Shown here: positions 29,484-39,300 of the stretch, in pieces
Layout: each line of letters opens with the position of its first letter
How positions within the stretch are numbered: the first letter of the stretch is position 1
Assembly: GCF_003945595.2 (NCBI RefSeq)
Contig: NW_024104525.1
Span: forward strand, 157,989-221,988
Reading direction: 5' to 3'
Length of the DNA: 64,000 nucleotides
Source of the DNA: Pipra filicauda
Taxonomy: Eukaryota; Chordata; Aves; Passeriformes; Pipridae
Translations under genes and position numbers: made by a program
Notes under the pieces: model-generated
Database searches by the model: none
The model's input: only the letters and a program-made list of their open reading frames with translations
What the model was told of the DNA's origin: nothing

Positions 29484-29952
29484 GTCTTGAGTGCTTGTAA
29501 GTCCAGAGGCCTGCAGCCGTTGTATGCTCAGTTAAAAGAGATGCCAGAAGGAATGCACAGTAGTCAAAAATATTTACGAGCAATCCTTAATGGACAAGCT
29601 TAAGGAAAGTAAATCAAAAAGCACTATGCATTTTAGCAGCTACCTCAAATATCTTCCAAGCAGTAGTAAAAAAAGTCCTCAAGTTAGCGACCCTTCCTTG
29701 CCAGTGACATACATCAAAGTTGAACCAGAAGAATACAGAACTATTTTGAAAATACTACTACTGACACAGGGATTTTTAAATAAACAATGCCATGAAGAGT
29801 GTGAAGAACTATGTCAGATGTTCTGTCAATCACAGTATGAATTGGGTATTTTAAAAGACTTTTTAGCTTCCTCAAGTTCATATTCACATCATCACTATGC
29901 ATACATAGAGTATTTCGTAAGAAATTTCTTGAAGTTAGGATTAGAATTCTGA
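29484..29952 (+). pseudogene. Unrecognised coding-like relic inside ALG5 intron 4
   Basis: After TTTTTTCTAAAG, which could be a splice acceptor, a frame reads VVLSACKSRGLQPLYAQLKE then MPEGMHSSQKYLRAILNGQA and stops at 29614. An overlapping frame opens at 29590 and runs 120 codons to TGA at 29952, including YLKYLPSSSKKSPQVSDPSL and ECEELCQMFCQSQYELGILK. The joined composition is protein-like (mixed charged, Cys and aromatic residues) and unlike the AT-rich intron around it. Further protein-like codons may continue to about 30100 with stops. I do not recognise the family. It may be a frameshifted retrocopy fragment, an old exon, or chance. Confidence 0.35.
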
Positions 29953-30213
29953 GAATCTCAGCTGCAGGAAAATGGCTGTCACACTTGCCAACCAAGAAAA
30001 CTAGAATTTGCAAAAGAATTATATGTGTATTCATGTGCATACGTGACATCCATGATGTATAAAGAACAATGACAGAAAGCACTCAGAAATATGAACTTCA
30101 ATTGTCAACTATTTCAAGTACCAAAATATAAATGCAAAAAACTGTTACATTCCACCAACGTAGTAAAAAACCCCACACCTCTGACTGCTTGGGAAGACAA
30201 TTGTTTTTCTTAC

Positions 30214-30271
30214 CTTTGTAGTTTGATCTTTACTGCCATCATTAGCCACTATGACTTCATAAGTCTCGCTT
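30214..30271 (-). pseudogene. ALG5: ALG5 pseudogene exon 4 with 11-nt deletion
   Basis: The exon is 58 nt where the family has 69. It opens AAG CGA GAC (KRD), then lacks the bases for PAFT and continues as TYEVIVANDGSKDQTTK in another frame; in the original frame a TGA follows after one codon. The family DDGS motif of the nucleotide-sugar binding region reads NDGS. The acceptor TTTTCAAG and the donor GTAAGA are intact. Confidence 0.9.
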
Positions 30272-30945
30272 CTTGAAAATAAAAGCAGAAATAATATATT
30301 TAATCCAATTTCATAAGTAGGCAGTAGGTCTTTCAAACATCATTATTCTTTTCTCTCCAGCAGGTTTTAAATCATTCATGATTGCCAATGGATACTAATA
30401 TGATATAGTAAATTTGTTAACATGGCATAATTAAAGAATTTTGCCATACTTGATGAACGTACCATTGCACTGGGTTGTCATGCTACCATCCAGAACTGAA
30501 AAATCAATTCAATTGTAAGAGATGAACACTCGGAACATTATCGCTGTTGAGAAAACCCAAACAGAACAAATCCACAAACTTTCACAATGGGCTTCTTACC
30601 CAGAGAACAAATCATAATGAAGAACAGACACTTAAGAAACTTGTTGGAACAAACTAGGATTTAGTTTAGAAAGTTAAATGTATGGCTAATCTTTAGCTTT
30701 GTCTTGGAAAGATAACATTCACATGAAGATTTTTTCATCGCATAGCAGTATATTAAATTTTTACTTAATTTAAAAATACTTTTTTGCAATTGATCTAGAA
30801 ATAACTGATAAGAGACCGAAGTGTTACTTCTAAGTAGCCAAGTATTACTGTTTAATATACACTAACATAACAAAGTAACTAGATGACTGCTTATTATACA
30901 TAATACACCAAAAAATAATGAATTTTGAATGCAAAAAGAAAATAC

Positions 30946-30992
30946 CTGTCTTTTTCCTAGATAATCCAAAGCTTCATCCATCATAAGAGGTA
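30946..30992 (-). pseudogene. ALG5: ALG5 pseudogene exon 3
   Basis: A 47-nt exon flanked by CTCTAG and GTATTT encodes PLMMDEALDYLGKRQ, closely matching human PVMMDEALSYLEKRQ. It has no lesion. Confidence 0.9.
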
Positions 30993-31835
30993 CTAGAGAA
31001 AAGGTGGAGGAGGTCAGGTTAGTAGATTATAACAGGCAAAGCACCAAAAGCACTTGCACAAGCAAGCTGTAAACAACCACAAAGCAAAGCTGAGCAAATC
31101 GACTCTTTCATACGACACTACCTTCAACAAACAAGCTTAGCGGCTGCAACTTGAAGTTCTGTCCTTTCTGACTGAAAAAAGAACACTGAAGAAAATCACG
31201 CACATGATAAAAGACATGATAAAAATATTTCTTCCGAGGAACCAATTTTTCATTTTGAAATTTGTAATTCTCTACACAAGATTAAAAGAAAAAGAAATCA
31301 TTCTTCATGACTGACCTTGAAAACCAGCACTGACTTTATCTACTTAAGCAAGCTGACAGCTTGTGTACTACCGTGTTTGATTATTTCTATCACATCTGAA
31401 AGCTTTCACTCAGTATCAGGTACTCATATCTATGGCCAAGTCAAACACAAACCTGTGAGATCATCCTTTTTTCTGCTCGTCTGAAGCTGCTGCTGTTTAA
31501 AGGGTGGAAAGCTCTCAAATCAGTTTTAAAAGTCTTTTTTTTACTTCTTGCCTTGCAGCATTTACAGGAGCAATGAACAACCATTCTTCTGGGGTTCATT
31601 AAAATAGAGGACTCGTAGTTAAAGTGCCCCATGCTATTTTTTGCAGCAGAAATCAAGTTATACAATGACTTAATTTTGAAATTCAATGTAATTGGACTGT
31701 TTTCTGGAAATTGTGTCCAAAATCTGATACATAATCTGGCCTGCCAGAATCTACCCCAAACATAACTGACCTCTGCATTATTACAGTAACAACAGATAGA
31801 TTTTCTTCTTTTCCTCAAAACAAGAAAAATCTTAC

Positions 31836-31992
31836 ACCAGTCTTCATCATCATATGAAGGCATCACAACAGAGTTCCCTCGTAGGGGGATCATGTATACT
31901 TTGTACAGGTTCTTTCCTGCCTTCAGCGCTTACGAAGAATTTCTCTTCTTTGTGTCGGTGAAGGGTTGGCATTTTTTTGGGAGTTAAGTAAG
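31836..31992 (-). pseudogene. ALG5: ALG5 pseudogene exon 2 with 2-nt deletion
   Basis: The exon reads MPTLHRHKEEKFFVSAEGRK and continues to THDPP-like and TREL residues, matching human MPALHRHEEEKFFLNAKGQK. It then shifts frame near 31870: VVMPSYDDEDW (family VVVPSYNEEKR) continues in a different frame because 2 nt of the preceding Ser codon are missing. In the original frame stops follow at once. The end with GTGTAAG leaves one base, which correctly completes the Leu codon that opens exon 3. Confidence 0.88.
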
Positions 31993-32473
31993 CTATTGCA
32001 CAAATCTATGATGAAAAAGAAATAAGAAAAGTTGTTGAGCATTCTATTAGAAGTTGACCTAGCTGTTGAATGTGCTACAAAGGGTAACCAAATGTATTTC
32101 AATAATGAGGTGGGTCAATGCTGTGGAACTTGATCCACTGATTGAATCACACAGGACTAAAATCCTCTCATGTCGTTTGGTTACTCCTAGTCTGACCACT
32201 GTCAGCATCATTGGCTTGTTACTATTTTTGACTGCAAAGCATGCAGATGCCTCCAAAGTTGTGGTCCAAGCGCACACAGCCCCTTCCCCAAGTAATCCTG
32301 AGCACACAAACTGGTGCAGCCCCTGATCCCACTCTGCGCCACTGAAATCAAGGCCTTGGCTCATGACCAGCCAGCCATGTGCTTGCAAAACAGAGGCTCT
32401 GATCACCTTATGAATAGCTACAATAAAGCCATGGAACTTGGGGTTTGGAGCACTTTATTTGGTAACACCACAT

Positions 32474-32655
32474 ACAGAATCACAGAATCAATTAGGTTGG
32501 AAAAGACCTCTGAGATCATCGAGTCCAACCTACAACCGAACACCACCATGTCAACTACACCATGGCACTGAGTGCCACGTCCAGGAAACACCTCCATGGA
32601 CAGGAGGCATACGTGGACAGAAGGATTCCACCACCTCCCCGGGCAGGAGGTATAC
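32474..32655 (-). mobile_element. CR1 LINE 3' fragment at the edge of the CpG island
   Basis: Read on plus, it starts ACAGAATCACAGAATCAATT then GGTTGGAAAAGACCTCTGAG, ATCGAGTCCAACC, and further on TTCCACCACCTCCCCGGGCA, the reverse of a CR1 3' end. An imperfect internal duplication (ACAGGAGGCATACGTGG near 32600 and GCAGGAGGTATACGTGG near 32643) disturbs it. Confidence 0.9.
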
Positions 32656-33078
32656 GTGGCACTGCGGACAGGCAGCAGAATTCCACCTTCCAGGGTGTCC
32701 AATTTCTGCAACTTGCAGGGTATTTCAGCCACGCAGAGACACAGCGATTTCCCAAATTGTTACCGCGAACGGGCGTTACCAGGACATTTCCCAAGGCGTC
32801 TTTATCCCCTCGGCAGGTCCCCGGACGCCTTGCCTGCACCAACCCCCGCACCAGCGCAGCCCCGCCGGTTGCTGCCCGCACGGCTCCAGGTGCCACCTGC
32901 TGCTCCAGGGCCAGCCCTGCCCGGGCCCGCCGCAGCCCCCCGGGACCCCCTGGCAGGGCCGCGACCCGCGGGCAGTGCCCCCGCTCCGCATCGCGGGGGT
33001 GGGCACGGGGCGGCCCCGCGCACCGCCCCCGCCACGGAGCCCCCCGGGCCTGCCGTGACCGCGGTGCGCAGCTCTCAC

Positions 33079-33174
33079 CAGGACGAGCAGGAGGGTGGCG
33101 AGGGTCGCCAGCGCCGCCGCGGGCAGGGATAGGGACAGGGACAGGGACAAGGGCAGAGACAGCGGCAGCGTCAT
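33079..33174 (-). pseudogene. ALG5: ALG5 pseudogene exon 1 (signal-anchor segment)
   Basis: ATG at 33174-33172 is followed by 32 codons rich in Leu, Ser and Ala, ending in LATLATLLLVL before a GTGAGA donor. This fits the N-terminal membrane anchor of ALG5. The Leu/Pro-Ser part is encoded by a CTGTCC-type hexamer repeat. The exon ends in phase 0, but exon 2 needs one base before its first two, so the junction is out of frame unless the true acceptor has shifted. Confidence 0.75.
33127..33167. repeat. GGGACA-type hexamer repeat within ALG5 pseudogene exon 1
   Basis: Several consecutive AGGGAC/ACAGGG hexamers encode the Leu-Ser repeat of the ALG5 signal anchor on the minus strand. A hexamer expansion keeps frame, so this variation alone would not kill the gene. 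Confidence 0.7.
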
Positions 33175-33394
33175 TGCCCCCGGCGGCGCGGCAGCGAGGC
33201 GGATGCGGCGGCAGCGAGGCGGATGCGGCCGCACCACCCGCCGCTGTCGCCGGAAGCCGCCGGCGCCCCCTCGCGGCCGGGCCCCGCCAGCGCCGCTGGC
33301 TCGACCGCCGCCGCCAAGGCCGGTCCGCCCGCAGAACCTGCCGGGCGGGCCGACCGCCAGGGGGCGCCACATCCGGGGCGGTGGCGGTGCCGCC
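33175..33394. promoter_or_regulatory. Bidirectional head-to-head promoter of ALG5 pseudogene and EXOSC8
   Basis: The 220 bp between the two divergent start codons is very GC- and CpG-rich and has no TATA box. It holds an ETS-type CCGGAAG site at 33250-33256 and, at the EXOSC8 start, GCCGCCATGGC, which fits both a Kozak context and a YY1-like site. The shared-promoter layout matches the conserved ALG5/EXOSC8 pair. Site functions are inferred from motif only. Confidence 0.75.
33191..33230. repeat. 20-bp tandem duplication inside the bidirectional promoter
   Basis: GCAGCGAGGCGGATGCGGCG at 33191-33210 is repeated at 33211-33230 with only the last base changed. It lies between the two start codons, about 17 bp upstream of the ALG5 pseudogene ATG. 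Confidence 0.9.
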
Positions 33395-36300
33395 ATGGCA
33401 GCCGCGTTCAGGTAAGTGCGGGGCCTGGGGGCCGCGGTCCCGCCAACCCCGCTCCGGGGTCCCGCCCGCGCGCGAGGATCGCGGCAGCGCCGCCCGGGTC
33501 CCGCGGGGCCGCTGGGGCCCCTCCGCGCCACCGCGGCGGCACTGCGCGCGCGAGGGGAGCGGGCTCTGCGCGGCCCCCCGGGATGGGGTCGGTGTTGAGG
33601 GGGATGCGGTGCCCCGGTGTGTGCGAGGGGGCTGAGCGAGCAAGGAGTGTCCAGCCGGGAAAAGGCCTGGCAAAGCGCGACGCTCAACGTGGCCCGGAGC
33701 TACCTGGTGTCACAGAATCGCAGAGTATCCCGAGTTGGATCCACAGGAATCACCGAGTCTAAGTCCTGGCCCTACGCAGGATACCTAAGAGTCACACCAC
33801 GTGCCTGAGAGCGTTGTCCAAACCTTCTTGGACTCTGTCGGGCTTGGTGCTGTGGCCACTTCCTTGGGAAACGTCTTCCAGCACCTAACCACTCTCTGGG
33901 TGAAAAACCTTTTCCTCATATCCACCCTAAACCTCTCCTGACACAGCTGATAGCATTACAAGGAGATTAAAACTGTAGGGAATTCAGTGGCTTCTCATTT
34001 ATAACTGCTCGTTTTAGAATAGTAGAATGGTTTGGGTCAGAGGGAATCTTCAAAGATCATCTGATTCCGACCCCCCTGCCGTGGGCAGGGACACCTGCAA
34101 CTAGACCAGGTTGCTCAGAGCCCTATCCAACCAGGCCTTGAACTCTTCCAGGGATGGAGCATCCACAGCTTCTCTGGGCAGCCTGTTCTAGTGTTCTTGC
34201 TTCTGTATTTATGTCTTAAATGTGCAAAACAATGTTTAGCAAGTGCTTTTACATGAATTGGAAGAGAACAGGCATTTTGTTGGACTTCAGAGAACCAGTA
34301 GTACAGGACCAATATATATGGAGCCAACAGGAGCTAATTGATGCTTGCCATTATGTTTGTGATATCTCTGTATGTTAGTTCGCCTTTGGAAAACTTGCTT
34401 TTCCCATTTATCTTTTTCTGATTTTTCCTTCAGAAGCACTATATTAACAAAACTGTGACTGCTTTGTTTAAATATTAAGAATACTTTTATAAAAAAAAGG
34501 TGGGGTTGTTTTTTACATTAATGATCCTTGCTTAAAATACTAATACACGAACACTGATAGTAGTATGTAATTAATAATGAGTGTTAATTATTTCTCACCT
34601 GAAGCACTGCATGAAGCGTATTTTGTAATTTTATATTTTCTCAAAGGTTCTAAGAAAAATTGTAGCATTTAAAATTGTTTTATATCATTTTGTACATCTG
34701 AATGCGGTCCTTGAACTAACAGATATTTCAGGCACAGTTATAAAATTCTACTTTCTGCGTTTCTTGAAAACCATTCTACAGCCGTCTGTTCAGTAAACAC
34801 TTCTGTTGATTTATAACTGATATTATAAAATATCAGGTGAAAGCTAGTAGTTTTTGTTAGGTATATGTGCAGACAGGTTCCTTGTAAGGAGGAAGCATTT
34901 TCGAGCGGAATGTAGGAAAACAGATCGGTTCAGAGTTTTCTCATCTTTCCATAACCATATTGCTAAGCAGCTTTGCTTAGCATTTGCTTTGCCATACTAC
35001 TAGGCATCTTGATTCTCCAGTTGTTTGTTGTTGTGCGTTAGTGCTTGCTTATCTTTTTTTTTTACTATCTCTTACCTACTCAAGAGCTTGCATGTGAACT
35101 TCTCTTTATATTTGTTTTAGAACTGTGGAACCATTGGAATATTACAGAAGGTTTTTGGTGAGTAAAACATGAGATGCCTGTATAAATTGCCTGTAATGAA
35201 TTTTTTCTTTCTTGTGGTTCTTCAGATCTAACACGATGGAATATTGTTCAATTTTTAACTTAAGGGTCTTGTACTGTGCAGTTTCTACCTGATGGTATTT
35301 CAATGTTATGGTTTTTTGGGGTTGTTTTGCTTTAGTTCACTCTCTTTAGAGCTCCACTAGGTGGGGATGGAGGAGGGGAATTGCCTACGAAACCTTAGCA
35401 GTGCAGACAGGTGGAAACTCTCATTTGAAGTTACCAACGAGTATTCATTCATGGATGATGTTCTGAATCTAGCCTGTAATACTTACCTTTGAGACAATCA
35501 ATTTATTGTTATATTTTCTAAATAAATTATAATAAATTTTAAAAATCAGGGATTTTTTTGCAGGCCTAGAACCACAAACTACATATCAATTGATGAAAAA
35601 CCAACTAGAGTGTGACCAAGTTTTTACTAGCATTTTTGAGACTGTATATTTCTGCTAAAAAGAAGAGACTATTATTTTATATCAACTTCTATAGCATAGA
35701 TATTACTGTATTATTTAATAAAGTATGTTTTCTAATTTGAACTTTGTAATTTTTGTTTAGAAAGAGAACTGTCGACCTGATGGAAGGGAGTTAGGTGAAT
35801 TCCGAGCAACCACTGTCAACATAGGCAAGTGCTTATTTGGAGTAATAATAATAATTAATATCAGGTTATAATAGTGACCTTAATGACTTGCTAATCGGTT
35901 TTCTTGGTTCTTACTTTGAAACAAGGAAGAGAAAGGATTTTTATTTACCATTTCAGTAAGCATGAAAGAGAGTGCATGGCACAGTAGTATACTTTAACAC
36001 TGTTTTCAGTCCTGATCCTGGGCTAATGTGCACAGTGTAATTACTCAGGTCTGCTCCTGTCCAGGTACGTGCAGCACAATTTAGGTGGTTGTGGAATCTT
36101 GTCCCTGTCTAAGGTCAGCAGCATATGTTATAGATGCTGAAGGCAGCGACAAGGCATACACTGACCAGCACAAAATTGATACCTGAGCATCCTGGGAGGG
36201 ACACTGAGTCCTGGCTTCTGCTGTGTTCTGAGCTTGGTGGGCACCTGCCTCAAGCAGAGGCAAAATGAGCCAGCAGTGTGCCCTTGCTGCAAAGAAGCCA

Positions 36301-39300
36301 ATGTTGTCCGGGGCTGCATTAGGCACAACATTGCCAGCAGTTAAGGAACATGATCCTGCTCTCTGCTCAGCACTGGTGAGGCCACACCTGGAGTGTTGTG
36401 TCCAATGCCGGGCAATGTATATAAATACCTGAAGGGAGGGTGTGGGAAAGACAAAGCCAAGTTCTATTCATTAGTACCCAGTAACAGAACATGAGTCAAG
36501 GGGCACAAGCTGAAACACAGGATGTTCCCTCTGAACATGATGAAACGCTTCTTTACTGTGAGAGTGATGAAGCACTGGCACAGGTTGGCCAGAGAAGTTG
36601 TGGAGTCTCCTTCCTTGGAGATAATCAAAAGCCATCTGGGTACAGTTCTGGGCAACCAGCTCTAGGTGGCCCTTCTTGAGTAGGGATGTTGAACCAGATG
36701 AGCTCCAGCTGTCCCAGCCTCAGTCATTCTGTGTGATGGTTTAATATAGAGATTCTGTCCCACTCTGGATTTGAGACGTTGCTTATCCTCTGTTTAGTAT
36801 AAAATGATGGAAAGTTAACACTTTGTGAAGGTGGATGTTAATTAATGCTCTCTGAATGAAAAATAGATTTTATTGAACAGTACTTTTTCTCTTCAGGTTC
36901 AATTACAACTGCAGATGGTTCTGCCCTGGTGAAATTAGGAAATACCACGGTGATTTGTGGAGTGAAAGCGGTATGGTTGGTTTTATTTAATTTATGTGTT
37001 AGCAGAATTTGTGCATTGGTGTTTAGAATGAATCGCCCACAGAGTTACAATAATGTGCCAATCAGACACAATTACAGTCTTTCACTAGAGTTATTTTCAG
37101 ACATGAAAGTTAATATAGAATTTAATTACCTAATCCTACCTGTTTAGTCTGAGAACATGTATTTTTTGTGGTGCCCATCGTGTATGGGAAAGATGTATAC
37201 AAATATAAACTCCTTGTTATTTCTAGATAAAAGCTATATAATTGAAAAGTTACTGAATATTGATCAATAAGTGCACTGCGGATTAGTTGGCTGGACTATC
37301 AAGTGCCTCAACTTTACTGCTGGCCTGCCATGAACTATGAGCCAAATCATTGCACGCCCCTGTACTGGGTTTTTCCATAGGAAATTTACAGACAAGGACC
37401 GATTGAAAATGGCTTTTGTAAATCTCATTGTAATGATAACTTTCAAGAAAATGAGTAGTTGTATATAGAATAGCTGGAAAATCTTGTCTTTTTTGTTTCT
37501 CCAGGAACTTGCTGCACCTGCAGCAGATTCTACTAATAAAGGGTATATTGGTGAGTGTGGATCTTGCTCGGGTCTTGTATTGCTTCAGTTAAGAGGCTGT
37601 AATGACAGATTGTGTTGGGAAGATTTCTTAAAAGAATGGATTTGGTAAAATTATATTTCCAAATTGACATCTAGGCAGTGGTACCTCAGAAATTTTAGGA
37701 TGCCCTCTGCTCATGAGTTTTCCATGTAAAACTACTTTTTTATTGCTGATTCCAGGCCAGGCTGGAAACAGACCTGCAGCAGGGGCAAGTGTGTATATTA
37801 AGAGGGGGAAGGTAGTTAATCTATAAAAGATTATGGCATGCAAGGTTGTGCAAAGGCATGTTAACTTCTGTTTTGAAGACAGTAGACAAAAAATGTAACT
37901 CTTAAAAACACTGAAATAAACCCTGTTTATTTCTTGGAAAACTCTAAAAGTCCTGGGGGTACCTCCCTGCTCCTGTTTGGAGTTTCTTTGGAAATAAAAT
38001 AGTTCTGTGGAACTGAGAGGTTAGACCAAATCCCTCTTTTGCAAGGCATCTCCAAAGTATGTTATTTTCAGAGAGCTTGGGGTTTTTTCACAAATGTTTA
38101 TGCATGTTTTTGCTTCAAGTCTAAAGCCTCAGTTTTTAATGACTGATGAAAAACAGATAGCATACCAGTCAAGTCAGGCAGTGGGATGAAAATACTGCTG
38201 TTTCTTGATCTACTGAAGAATACCTAACACTTAAAGAAGAGTTTGTATGGGGTCATTATAGCCATAGCAAGATTATAAACAGAAAATGGTAGTTAGGATT
38301 ATGTGTTCTACCATGAAATATATAGTTTCTAAATAGAGTACTACAAGTTCTTTAAAACCAACTCATGCGTAACTTTAGTTTTGAAAGGAGTAGGGAGGCT
38401 TGATTGAAAAATTTTTGGTCTTGCCTTGCATTTGAAGTACATAAAATGGTATTAAGAGTGATTGTTGACTTAAATCTATTGCCTGCTTTTCTGATACCTA
38501 GTACCAAATGTAGAACTACCATCCCTCTGTTCAGAGAGGTTTCGCTCCGGACCACCTGGTGAAGAGGCTCAAGCAGCGAGCCAGTTCATTGCAGATGTGA
38601 TTGAAAAGTAAGAACCATCATAGTGCATTTAAAACACACACAACTCTGCAAGACAGTTTTCTGTTTCCTGGCTTATTCTCTCATGTTATTTTAGTTCACA
38701 GATGATAGTGAAAGAAGATCTGTGTATTGCAAATGGCAAGGTAAGTTGTATATCAAAATGAAGAGGGGAATACTTAACAAGATCTCAGTAATGAGATGTT
38801 AAAGAAGGTATTTGGGGTTATAGGTTGTTTTGTTGTTGTTTTGCTTTTCAGTCTTCATAGCTTGGTTTACATCTGAAGTGTAAAAAAAATTGCATGATAG
38901 AAATAAGTATCTCTATTCAATGTGGGTAGAATTTTCTTGCCTATTGAACGATTTGCTTAGCTGCTGTGATATCTCACGTGTGTGAACCTTTTTTGATAGC
39001 TTGCTTGGGTGTTATACTGTGATATCATATGTCTGGACTATGATGGAAACCTTTTGGATGCCAGTGTCTTTGCTTTGTTAGCAGCATTAAAAAATGGTAA
39101 GTCTTCCTTAGAGTAAGGGACATGTTCTTATTAGTGTTGCTTGGAGAAATGCGTTAGTTTTGAACCATGATTCATAGATAACTGGTTCACAGTTTGTTAG
39201 GACTGTTTGTTTCCTGTCATTTGAATGCTAAATTACTAAAATGCAAAGTGAAAATGATGGTATGGGTGCCATAGGTGTGTAACACCTGGAGAGACTATAT

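Larger units (their letters stand above)
13762..33174 (-). pseudogene. ALG5: ALG5 pseudogene (dolichyl-phosphate beta-glucosyltransferase, broken frame)
   Basis: ALG5 is a membrane-anchored family 2 glycosyltransferase of the ER that makes dolichyl-phosphate glucose for N-glycan precursor assembly. Ten exons are recognised on the minus strand, in order: 33079-33174, 31836-31992, 30946-30992, 30214-30271, 28940-28980, 27242-27355, 25950-26022, 23008-23159, 15073-15160, 13762-13874. The expected exon between 28940 and 27355 (human RVITLVKNRGKGGAIRM) was not found. Lesions: a 2-nt deletion in exon 2, an 11-nt deletion in exon 4, a net 13-nt insertion in exon 8, a TGA replacing a conserved Cys in exon 9, and a 2-nt insertion in exon 10. 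The exon 1/exon 2 junction also does not join in phase with the ATG at 33174. Splice sites are largely preserved, so this is a decayed intron-bearing copy and not a processed retrocopy. Many non-conservative substitutions fit relaxed constraint. Sequencing error is an unlikely explanation for so many independent lesions next to a flawless EXOSC8. Confidence 0.88.
32760..33650. promoter_or_regulatory. CpG island
   Basis: Dense CG dinucleotides and very high GC run across this stretch, in sharp contrast to the AT-rich surroundings. It covers exon 1 of both divergent genes and the EXOSC8 intron 1 start. The long overlapping open frames here on both strands are a by-product of the GC content. Boundaries are by eye. 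Confidence 0.85.

Noticed and set aside
31441..31893. 150-codon minus-strand open frame as a gene
   Set aside because: Its start overlaps the frameshifted end of ALG5 exon 2 (VVMPSYDDEDW) and then runs into intron.
32555..33762. Long open frames of 180-370 codons on both strands
   Set aside because: They lie in the CpG island, overlap each other in several frames and consist of Pro/Arg/Ala/Gly translations of GC-rich DNA; only the short exon 1 segments of ALG5 and EXOSC8 are supported.
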